Part shown: one piece after another, positions 1 through 13,013 of the stretch
Numbering within the stretch: position 1 is the stretch's first letter
Layout: each line of letters begins with the position of its first letter
NCBI RefSeq assembly: GCF_040712315.1
Contig: NC_134018.1
Coordinates: forward strand, 48,733,335 to 48,797,334
Direction: 5' to 3'
Origin: Castanea sativa
Taxonomy: Eukaryota > Streptophyta > Magnoliopsida > Fagales > Fagaceae
DNA length: 64,000 nucleotides
The notes under the pieces: model-generated
Databases searched by the model: none
What the model saw: the letters and a program-made list of their open reading frames with translations, nothing else
Told to the model about the DNA's origin: nothing
Position numbers and translations under genes: made by a program

Positions 1-489
1 AACTCCCTTGAGAGTAGTAGGGAAAGAGCGGCACAGTATTTCGTCAAGGGGTTGTTGGAGACCTGGTGTTGTCTTGAAAGTGTTGAGATGGTCCAAGGGA
101 TCTTTAAGCCCATCAAATTGTTCAAGCTAGGGCATGCGAAACTTTGACGGTACTGGGCATTCAAGAACTACTACCGTGAAGGAGGAATCTGTTGTCCTGA
201 CCATTCTGTCTAAGCTTCGATCTATTTTTTCTTTGATAGCGTTCCTTAGTTCCTCCATTTCCTTCTTCATTTCCCGAAGAAGCTCTGAGCTCGGTTCATC
301 TGGAATGGCTAGCCTTTGATAGCTTTGTCTCTGGCTATCCCCCTCGTCTTCTTGATTGTCTCTAGACCGGTTGGCTTCATGCTGGAGCCGCTGCCTTATC
401 TCCTGGTTTTGTCTGGTGAGTTCTTCCACGCTAGCTGTAAGTGCTTGGATTTGCAGGGCCAGTGTTGCAGGGTCTTGGTTGGACTCCAT
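1..489 (-). pseudogene. Ty3/Gypsy gag, 5' part, with in-frame stop
   Basis: N-terminal part of the gag polyprotein of a plant Ty3/Gypsy element, probably Tat-like. It starts with MESNQDPATLALQIQ at 489, followed by a Gln/Glu/Arg-rich coiled-coil stretch and a segment with RSLDRMVR and CPVPSKFRMP. A TAG at 124-126 interrupts the frame just after the last motif. The same frame then continues with LEQFDGLKDPLDHLNTF, which is the beginning of the Retrotrans_gag capsid domain, and runs off the window edge. The stop is most simply a CAG to TAG change. It sits just upstream of a primer binding site and LTR, as expected for a gag in minus orientation. Family assignment is from recognised gag sequence; the lineage is inference. 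Confidence 0.85.
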
Positions 490-547
490 CTGAACTCAGA
501 GAATGACTGGAACTATATTCTCGAACAATAGTACGAAAATATCGTTT

Positions 548-565
548 CCCACAAACGGCGTCAAA
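548..565 (-). promoter_or_regulatory. Retrotransposon primer binding site
   Basis: On the minus strand TTTGACGCCGTTTGTGGG starts one base after the CA end of the LTR. This resembles the TGGCGCCGTT-type site used by plant Gypsy elements, with a G to A change in the GGCGCC core. Position between LTR and gag supports the call. Confidence 0.6.
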
Positions 566-566
566 C

Positions 567-1047
567 TGATAATGTGTAGATCGTCAGTCAAGTTAGGTTG
601 TCCAGATGGTGCAGGACCCTCATCACCACTCCTGCAAAATGGGATAAAGGCTTTCTTGAGAGTGGTCACTGGTGTGACGCCTACCACAACGTCTACGATG
701 CCAAAGTTAGTATGTAGAAATCTTTTGAGAGAAAATGAAAAGTGCAAAAGTATTTTTTAGGGGTAAGGATTATGTACCTTTTATGCTCCTAATGTATGTG
801 TATATAGTTTTGAGGTTTCTAGCCGTTGGGGCCTTTGATTGTGGTTTTAATGCTCTTCTTGTAATGCCTTAGGGCTTATTATTGTAGGTTTTGATGAGGC
901 TCCAACAGTCTGACAGCTGGTTAGTAATTGTCCGAAGTATTGAATCTTCTTATTAATGACTTGCCTGCCCTCGTCCATGCCGCTTTATGAGTGGACGAAG
1001 GAGTATCATGAGCTCGTCCAAGGAGAGTGGTCTCGTCAGTCCTATCA
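567..1047 (-). mobile_element. Gypsy 5' LTR, complete
   Basis: Read on the minus strand the LTR starts TGATAGGACTGACGAGACC at 1047 and ends ..ATTATCA at 567, giving the usual TG..CA ends and about 481 bp. It aligns by eye along its length with the LTR at 40904-41400, including a shared block around ACGCCTACCACAACG. Downstream in element orientation come a primer binding site and gag, so this is a 5' LTR. Bases to the right of 1047 belong to a different repeat. Confidence 0.75.
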
Positions 1048-1639
1048 ACTACAAATATTTTAATGAATGGGTTGCATATATAATTAAGTCTTGGGATATA
1101 ATTTATTAATAAAACCTAGAGTGTAATTATATTTATATAGTGGTATTAAATACAATTAATGGTAATTTTGGACTTGTCAAGAGTTGACAGATAAGCTCAA
1201 GGCTTATTGGAGCTAGAGTCTTATTTGTTTCCTTTTGGTCCCACTCCAAGCCACATACTAAAGCCAAATGGAATGGCCCAAAAAACTAGTCCAATTAGAT
1301 AATCAGTTAGATATAAAGAGAGAAACACAAAGAATTTTGCAAGAGATGAAAATGGTGTATATGTGAGTGTAGGTCACTCTCTTATTCTCCCCTAAACACA
1401 TACGTGTAAACTGATTGAGAGACTACACTTCTTGGGCATAAGTGAAATTAGAGTGAAGATTAAAAGTGTTCACAAGTACTTTTAATCTTTAGTTTTGAAT
1501 TTCACTACACCAAGGTACGCTCTTTTGTTCTTGAATTCTGAAATTTATATAATACATGTTAACAATTGTGAATGAAGTAGATCTGTTAATTTTCAACTGG
1601 GTATATTTTGTATGCGATACAAACTATGTTTTTCCAACA
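1048..1639 (+). mobile_element. 3' part of a Copia-type LTR
   Basis: Starting at ACTACAAATATTTTA, this stretch matches 59483-60068 in order and orientation, including the AAGCCACATACTAAAGCC block and the final ..CCAACA end. The missing left part (about 840 bp in the full copy at 58648-60068) would lie left of the Gypsy element. The sequence around 1300-1500 contains the short leader typical of the transcribed part of the LTR. No coding sequence is seen. Confidence 0.75.
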
Positions 1640-1796
1640 ATCACAGCCATGCCACATTGCCTTATTATTGTCAATATTGTCTAGTTAGCTAGCTAGGTGT
1701 ATACAAATGTATTTTTTTTTTTCTTTACATTAAGCTGAATATATATTTGTACGATGTGTGTTGGGGGATTTGTAAATTCATGTAGCGTCAGAATTT

Positions 1797-1829
1797 TATA
1801 TATATATATATATATGCGCGCGCGCGCGT
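1797..1829. repeat. (TA)n(GC)n compound microsatellite
   Basis: About nine TA units run directly into about seven GC units. The same TA-to-GC transition recurs at 7560-7616. Confidence 0.9.
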
Positions 1830-2669
1830 AAAACTAAAATTTGTTTGTGGTGAGCGCTTCATGAATGAAGCAAATAATGTGGGGGCTACAATAGTAGCAT
1901 CGTCGCAGTCACGAACTTTTTCTTGTTGAGTGAGGGCGATGTTAGACTGTTAGCGGTTTTGTATGAGCCTTGGAAATATATATGTGAAACTTTTAACTCT
2001 GACGGTGAAATATGTTGCTTTGAAATGATGGGAAAGGTTCCAAATGGGTACAAAACTCAATACATTGTAGCTTTTAACCTATATGAACTTGGGTTGGATT
2101 GATGGCTAGCCTAATAAACTGAGGCACGATTAGTTTTTTTTTTTAACTTTGATCATTCAAGAGTGAAAGCCGAAAAGTAGAATACCCCTCAACAAAAAAA
2201 TAAAAGTTGATGTTACGCATCACCCATATGAAAGAAATGATAGATGGAAGTATATATGGAACTTTCCATGACTGAATAAAAAGTATAATCGTAGAAATTA
2301 TTGTTCAAGGATTGAGTGGACACGAGAGTTTCAATGGAAGTAATTATTAGCAAGGTACTTCACGGAATACATGCTTGACATGATATTTCAAACCAGAAAA
2401 AAACAACTTACGTGACACAAAAAAGTATGATATATATAAAGTTAAAATGATTCTATCATGTAAAAAAAAAAAAAAGTTAGATTTTTGTTTCAGGTGATTT
2501 GCTTTTATTGATTTATTGTACTACGTCAATTATGCTCAAGGATTGATGAGTATATTGGCCTTACATTGGATAGAAAAATCCAAATTACTGTTTCTATGAT
2601 TTGGGACCATAATTTTATTTTTTAGGGGGGACTTTACTGATTTTTTTATCTATAGTTTTTTAAAGCATC

Positions 2670-2672
<3 letters not shown>

Positions 2673-2734
<62 letters not shown>
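2673..2734. repeat. (TA)n microsatellite, about 31 units
   Basis: Uninterrupted alternating TA for roughly 62 bp. Confidence 0.95.
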
Positions 2735-2738
<4 letters not shown>

Positions 2739-3484
2739 AACTATATTTTTGTTCTTTTTATTTATTTAAAAAGAATAAACCATTGAAAGTAGGCTGCACC
2801 AAATGGTCCAAACCAATCCATCAATATCGTTCTATATGTATGACAGCCTTTAACCTCATATAACTTAAAATATAGAGCTTTAATGTACAAAAATAGATTA
2901 AAGTATACATTTGACTTTTATAATTTAGAGTTGTTTTTATCCATTTACATTTAACAATTTTTAATTTTAACTCTTTATGTTTGATTGAGTTTTCTAATTA
3001 ATTGGCCCTTTATGAAAAATGAAAACTTTGAAACGTATGAAGTTAATATGATAAGGGAATCAAACATAAAGTATAAAAACAAAATTTTTTTATGTTAAGA
3101 CCTAATAAAAAGAAAATAACCCCATGTGTACTTTAAAGGTTAAAACTTAAAAGTGTACCTTAGTAAAAAAAAATTAAGAGATTAAATATAAAGATAATAT
3201 AGCCCTTTACGCAATTTGTGCCATGGATGTACTGCATGTGTGTTCCTGACTTTTGTTCCTCTCTTCAATTTACTATTTGTCTTTTTGATTTTTTCTCTAA
3301 ATCTAACTATAGCTTGTTGGTCCAAGCCTACACATAAATGCATCTAAAAATAAACATAAATTTGATATACCCCTCTAAATATTTTCACACCAGATTTTTA
3401 AGAAGCCTTTTATCTAAAAAATTGTTGAGGGCCTTAATCTCTCGATATAAAATTTTAAATTTAAGTAGTGGAATTTTTTTTTTT

Positions 3485-3508
3485 GGGGTGGGGTGGGGTG
3501 GGGAGGGG
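3485..3508 (+). other. Five-tract G-quadruplex motif
   Basis: Five runs of four G separated by single-base loops (T, T, T, A). This meets the strictest G-quadruplex pattern and is the only such G run on this strand in the window. Folding is inferred from the pattern. Confidence 0.8.
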
Positions 3509-4976
3509 CAGTACAATTGAATTTGAAATACAAGAAAATTAGAAGTGTGTGATAGATTCGATACAATAATTGAGCCATCTGTCTCCTCTCTTCTTGGTTT
3601 TTTTTTCCCGGCGTTTTGGACCATTGGTTGGATTTTTATTCTTAAATAGTAATGTCAATCATATACTAACTATTTAGTAACAAAACACGAGTGGTAACAT
3701 TGTTTTGTGCGAAACTTATTGACTTGTAGATTATGATTAATCCTTGTGACTTTATATGTTTGTGGCTTGTAGGAATTTGAAGACGATTGATTGCAACTGT
3801 CTATTCAAGTTGGAGAAAAAGAAAGAAATTCAATTGCAACTGAGTGAATTTCTTGCAAAATTATGAGTTATGAGTAGGAATATTAATGAATCATGTTATT
3901 TATGAAAGTTTTCATATAAATAAATAAAATTTATTTAATTATTTATCAAGTGAGCCAAACTCAAGCTTAGATTTAAGCTTAACCATTAAACAAGCCAATC
4001 TTAATATAAAAATATCTTTGTGAAACAAAAAAATTTGTACGTATAAGGTTCAAGGTATATTTAATATAATTAATATGTTCATATATATACATGAATATAA
4101 ATATATTTAGATGAACTTGGGACTAGAATATTATGTAACTTTATAATTCTCCAACCCAAAGAATATCTCATGAAACAAGTCATTACGATCATAAATAAAA
4201 TAAGTTCATAAAATATTGAATTATTATTTGTAATTTATTGATATTACCTAATTATTACAATTTCATAAACAAACTACAATTGCTCATTCTAATTAACTCG
4301 AATGATATAACTTTAAGTACAATTTAGTTATTAATTATTAAAAATAAATTGTAAAGGGTAAAAAAATTCAGTTATGGTGTTTAGTACTATTATATATAGA
4401 AAAAAAAGAAAAAAAGAAAAAAAGAAGAAAAAAAAAAGTTAATCAAGCATCATGTGAACAAGCTTTCAAACTCATTCGACAAACCAAAAAAAAAAAAACC
4501 AATATTGAACATATAATCTAGCTAAGTAGTGATGAAATTAAGTTTGGATTGTGTTCGAAATATATACTTAAATCGATCAATCTTAAACTTTTAATATGTA
4601 GGTGGCTCATTTAGAGCCCTAATGCCAAGTGAGATATCTCTTCTTATGAGTTGTGAATGGTGGGAGGATAAGGTTGATGAAGACAAAAGCTTGAAGCTGT
4701 TACGGGAATATGGTGAAAAAGCATGTAGCTTGTAGGCCAGCCTCTCAAGCTTCCACTGCAATCATTGCAGATTTCTCTACTCGGCTTCAGCTTCTTCCCT
4801 AGCTAGCTTCTGATTCAACCTTTGATTTCCTAAGGCCTATAGCTAGAGTCATACAAGTCCAAGCCTTGGCTTATAAACATATATATGTGTAACCTATTCT
4901 TCTCTTTCACGAATATTTCTTGAAGTTGATACAGATCTTGCCACATATATACCAATGCTAGATATGGTGCAACTTG

Positions 4977-5666
4977 CAGGGACGGACCCACTAACCACCC
5001 GACCCCCCCCCCCCCCTTGATTTTTTGAAAAATTTAAATAGTATATAGGATGAACAAAAAATCTCCAATTCACTAATATCATAATTCAATAATTCATAAC
5101 CAAAAAAATCTCATAGATAAAGAAATTCCCTTACGGGGGGTTACAACAATTTATATGACTTTTTAAATTGATTTATAAACTATGGGAAAGTAAATTACAA
5201 TATTTATATTTTTTTCAAAAGATAAAATGCCAAAATTATTTTAGAAGCCAATATTGATGACGCAACATTGTCAACTCTTAATATTGATATTCCAATTTTT
5301 TAAAATCCTCAAACAAAGTTTTGAAAAATTTCATTAGTGTGATTTTCAGTTACATCCAAAAGTATAGGATTATCATATTGGTGAGTCGGTCAATATGATA
5401 AAATCAACATATTAATTCCAATTACCCAAAATCTAGAAATCTGAAGTCCTCTTCTTCTTCTTTTCTTCTTCTTTGAAAAAGGTTAAAATATCATGTTGTA
5501 ACTTTCAACTTTTTTTGTTCATATTATATCATTCTTGACTTAAATATTTAGGTAATAAAATGCAATTTTTTGTCTACCATGAATTTTTTTTTAATAAACC
5601 ATGTCACATGAAGTTTTTTTGGTTCATGCTTTGCCCCTCTAGATTCAAATCCTGATTCCGTTCCTG
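4977..5666. mobile_element. hAT-like non-autonomous element (MITE)
   Basis: The left end CAGGGACGGACCCA and the reverse complement of the right end, CAGGAACGGAATCAGG, form imperfect terminal inverted repeats of the CAGNGGCGGA type common in plant hAT MITEs. GGTGCAAC at 4966-4973 and AGTGCAAC at 5667-5674 form a near-perfect 8-bp target duplication, with three extra bases between the left copy and the TIR. There is a poly(C) run at 5003-5016. No transposase coding sequence is present in the 690 bp. Confidence 0.65.
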
Positions 5667-5674
5667 AGTGCAAC

Positions 5675-7135
5675 ACAATTGTCTTTTAAATGTGTATTGA
5701 TCATGTTTGAACTTTGAACTCATTTTATCTTTTGACATCACATGAAACATTAATATATCAAGTTTCTAAGATGTTTGATGAGACCTGACAGAAAATTTTG
5801 ACTGTCTTCTTGCTTCTTGGCCGATTCGAACGTAGCGATGGAGTTTGTGAACAAGAAAGGATGGGGGGATTGTCCTAGACTTGTTAAGTCAAACTTTTTG
5901 AGGCACCAAAGCAAGCGTCAATTACGAGAACAAAGTAGAAATGTTGCATGTAATTGTATAAAATAGACAATTTAGTGATGTTTTGCATGGTAATACTTGC
6001 GTAGTTTCACTTGCACAAGATTAGTAATCATGCATGTGATGTCATCGATCATGCCAGTACAATAAATTTATAAACAAAAACCAATAATCAACTCTAATTT
6101 ATAGGGCGATGCAAGATTATCAACAAAAAAACAAAAAAGATTATCAAAAAAATTTATAGGGATGCAATTTTTCATTTTTGTTTACAATTCATTATTCCGT
6201 GTAAAAATCCATTTATTAATTTATGCTTTGTCAATTGCAGAACTTGTTTGCCTTTTATACTAATCATAGTCGTATGATTTTAGTTCTTACATGTGTGTAC
6301 ACACACACGTAGAATATATTAATGGGAGTATGAATGCGCTCACTAAAGAGAAATTGAGCGAGTCTCACTGTATTGGAAAGAAACAAAAACAAATAAACAA
6401 ATATTTATTTCACTAAATATTGTGCGACTTCCTAATATATATATGTGGAATATGTTGATGGGTGCATGAATGCACTCACTAAAGAGAAATTAAGCAGGTC
6501 ACACTATATTGGAAAGTAACAAAAGCAAACAAACAAATATTTCACTAAATGTTGTGTAACGTCCTAAAACAAGTTGATCAATTGTAATAATAAAACTCAA
6601 CCTTATGCACTTGGGCACTCATGGACCCTAAATATACATTTGTTTTAAAATTGAAACACAATAATTTTTATTTAAGGAACATCATTTTGTACCATGGGAA
6701 GTAAAAAAAAGGGGACTCCTCCCTCTCTTTAGCACCTTAGACAGAACTGTTAGTATATAATAAGTAATTACACTATAATATGACGTACTCTCACTTAGAT
6801 AATTATCCTCACTTGGTAGATGGTGTTGCTTCACCAATCTATAAAGAGAATTAATTAACTGTTAGAGCTAGTTATTTATTGAAGAGTTGTATCTCTTAAA
6901 TAAAATACAACTCTTTTGGGCAACACACTTACAACTTTTGTTTCTAAAACTATAAAGTTATTGGGAAAAACCACACACTTCTTAGTGAGACCAAAGTATC
7001 ACCAATATTGTCAACCAAGTGTGAATTTACCGATACAAGTGAGAGTTTACCAATACAAATGTAATAGATGTTAGCCCATAACAAATACCAAGGCTAAACT
7101 AGCAAGATATTCAATATGAAGTCTAAAGAAACAAA
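5675..7135. other. Intergenic; direct duplication and LTR-like relic
   Basis: No gene recognised. A 136-bp-period direct duplication lies at 6312-6570. From about 6720 the text (ending near 7063) resembles the end of a Copia-type LTR that may resume after the SINE at 7370. The 5.7-6.3 kb stretch shows nothing identifiable. Confidence 0.5.
6312..6570 (+). repeat. Direct tandem duplication, period about 136 bp
   Basis: Two copies begin at 6312 and 6448. Both contain a GAATAT..ATGGG..ATGAATGC block, then CACTAAAGAGAAATT, then a CAAATAT..TTTCACTAAAT block. The copies differ by scattered substitutions and small indels, so the duplication is not recent. Confidence 0.8.
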
Positions 7136-7363
7136 GTATCAAATGGCTGAGTTGGTCAGGCTCTCGCTTCCCTGCTTGCAAGGCTTGGGTTCGAGTCCTG
7201 CCAACGGCCTTTCGTTGGTGGACATCCTTAGTGAGGGGTGTTCTCAGCAATGAGGTGACCCTCACACGCGAAACAAATAATCAAAAAACTGCGGCGCCCT
7301 GTCCGGGGGTTTAATACAACCATAAGCGCCCCCATTTTTGTTTACCAAAAAAAAAAAAAAAAA
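7136..7363 (+). mobile_element. tRNA-derived SINE with poly(A) tail
   Basis: An internal RNA polymerase III promoter is visible: an A box TGGCTGAGTTGG at 7144-7155 and a B box GGTTCGAGTCC at 7188-7198, which matches the consensus exactly. The spacing is right for a tRNA-derived head. A non-tRNA body follows, and a run of 17 A at 7347-7363 closes the element. The exact 5' start and target duplication were not resolved. It appears to sit inside an older LTR-like sequence (about 6.7-7.55 kb). Confidence 0.75.
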
Positions 7364-7556
7364 CACATAGAAGGCACGCATAATGCATACACAAGATTTA
7401 CACGTTCCGGCACTAGGCCTACATCCATGGGTTGAGAACCCCAAACACCTTTGAGACACTTGCTTTATTGAGTTTGACTGACCATGGTAAATGGAAAAAC
7501 AAAATCTCAAATACAATCCCTTATATCTCGCTGGTGTGTTTTCTTGGCTTTTGTGC

Positions 7557-7559
<3 letters not shown>

Positions 7560-7603
<44 letters not shown>

Positions 7604-7616
7604 CGCGCGCGCGCGC
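7560..7616. repeat. (TA)n(GC)n compound microsatellite
   Basis: About 20 TA units followed by GTGC(GC)n. Any open reading frame across it is an artefact of the repeat. Confidence 0.95.
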
Positions 7617-7639
7617 TGTAAATTCCAACACTTCAACCA

Positions 7640-8008
7640 TTAGAAAGGCTTGACAACATGGGCCGAAAAGAGTAGAAACAAAGCCCTTAAGGCCTGGACC
7701 AAATGCGGCCCAAAAAATGCCAAGCCTCTAATCTCTTCTACTACCAGACCAACCTCAAATAAGGCGCTAAGGAGCATCGCATTGTAACTTGCCACTATTA
7801 ATTCTTGCATCCCAAAAGGACAGTCCCAAAGCACATGGTTGACAATCTCTGCAGCATCCGAGCGTAGCACACACAAGTAATATGAGGAAATGCCACGGTC
7901 GAATAATCTAGCTCTTGTTGGCAGAATCCCATGACATTCTCTACATATAAAGGCTTTGATCTTGTTAGGCACAGGGACAGTACAGATACACAAGCTAGCC
8001 CCTACCAA
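7640..8008 (-). pseudogene. LINE reverse-transcriptase zinc-binding (zf-RVT) fragment
   Basis: The translated sequence reads VPNKIKAFICRECHGILPT followed by about 15 residues and then VLRSDAAEIVNHVLWDCPF. This is the zf-RVT pattern found after the reverse transcriptase in plant LINEs and LINE-derived genes. The usual W in 'FIWR' and the second Cys of 'CVLC' are changed. No reverse transcriptase lies upstream, so this is an isolated 3' fragment. Confidence 0.7.
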
Positions 8009-8600
8009 AAAGCATGATCATCTTGCGGGTTTTTTGTTTTATTTTAATTTTTTATGTTGATACTGTTAACAAATGCTTGCTTGAGCTGGTAGGCACTTTA
8101 CACGTTGAATGACCCCCCATTGTCCCTGTCCAAACCAACACATCCTTCTATTTCCCAATTCCCAGTACTCGAGTGATTATCCTTTAGAAAAAGTGCAGGG
8201 ACATAACATAATGTCACAACATTTTCACACTACCCTTGTTTTCAGTTGTGATAACTTTTTTCTTTTTGAGAAGGAATTGTTGTGATAACTGGTAAGTTCC
8301 AATATAATATTTTCTTATTTTATTTTAACATATGATAGGTTGACACTTCCAACTGTAGAACAAATGCTGACATTTTGGTGTGGCAGTAAAACTACTCTAT
8401 TCTTAACTTAATCATATTAACTTCAAAAAAGGGGGAGACTTCATCAATGAGGTTCGAGTTTCATGTATGTCGAGCTTGGTCAATAAGCTTACAAACAAAT
8501 TGCAAACCTTGTCATCCACTCACCCTTTACCAATTCTCTATCTTGAGCCCATAATAATGACTTTTGTAGCTTTGACAATGCGCCACCCCCCCCCCCCCCC
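8009..8600. other. Intergenic, C-rich tract at the right end
   Basis: No gene seen. A run of 18 C at 8586-8603 gives a false poly-proline frame on the plus strand. Confidence 0.6.
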
Positions 8601-8609
8601 CCCACCCCC

Positions 8610-8930
8610 TCTCTTCTGGACAATTCAAATTGCAAGCCAGGAGCATTGGAACCATATCGTAATTGAAGGAGATGCAAAGTGCTGCTTAGACCACCTATTC
8701 CTCTGATGATGCACTACCTGACTGATCTATTAGTAACATTGTTGGTAGTATTCTATGTCTTAAGTCTTCCTTTGCTAGTTGTTGCTTTCGTTGGGTCAAA
8801 AGGGAGTGTAATTCAGCTGCACATGTTGCTGCAAAATTCACTCTCCATTCTAATGAGTCTTTATGTTGTAATAAAAACAATCTCCCCAGAGTTTTAGACT
8901 CTTGCCTGTATGAGAGACTGTATCTCTTCT
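8610..8930 (+). pseudogene. RNase H (RVT_3) fragment of a LINE
   Basis: Plus-strand frame reads IASQEHWNHIVIEGDAKCC, a stop codon within the next 25 residues, then SISNIVGSILCLKSS and FRWVKRECNSAAHVAAKF. The VIEGDAK (catalytic Asp) and WVKRECNSAAHVAAK blocks are diagnostic of the RVT_3 RNase H domain at the C-terminus of plant LINE proteins. The frame has a stop and shifts once, and the N-terminal half of the domain is absent. It faces the opposite way from the zf-RVT fragment at 7640-8008, so the two do not form one gene as they stand. Confidence 0.7.
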
Positions 8931-9176
8931 ATATATGTTGTAGTTTATCCCCAAAAAAAAATGACCCCAGCCCCGCCCCCATGGCAAAAAAAAAAAATCA
9001 AAATCACAATTCTCAGGTAACACTCCAAAGGAAGCACAAATAGAGCAGCTGTTACTCAAGTAATAGCAAATGCCATAGTTAACCCAAACACAGATGCATA
9101 CATTTATTAGGCATGGAAACAAGCCATGTCCAATCAACATAACTACACTTCAGAAGCCTTATAATTTAGAACTATT
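8931..9176 (-). other. Probable 3' flank/UTR of the DHAR gene
   Basis: Lies directly downstream of the DHAR stop codon. No coding sequence is seen. It holds A-rich runs and a CCCCAGCCCCGCCCCC tract. Confidence 0.4.

Positions 9177-13013
<3,837 letters not shown>

Larger units (their letters stand above)
1640..4976. other. AT-rich intergenic DNA, no gene seen
   Basis: No coding region was recognised on either strand. Visible structures are a (TA)n(GC)n tract at 1797-1829, a (TA)n tract at 2673-2734, a G-rich run at 3485-3508, a purine-rich A/G tract at about 4398-4437, and several poly(A) or poly(T) runs. Short open frames here have no recognisable domain. Confidence 0.7.

Noticed and set aside
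7144..7215. Possible tRNA gene
   Set aside because: A and B boxes are good, but there is no paired acceptor stem or anticodon arm, and a poly(A) tail ends the unit. A SINE explains it better.
7262..7653. Open frames of over 70 and 120 codons on both strands
   Set aside because: They run through the (TA)n(GC)n microsatellite and poly(A) tail of the SINE; repeated Ile-Tyr and Ala-Arg are repeat artefacts.
8467..8706. Poly-proline open frame
   Set aside because: Created by the 18-C run; only its last part, the RNase H fragment, is real protein homology.
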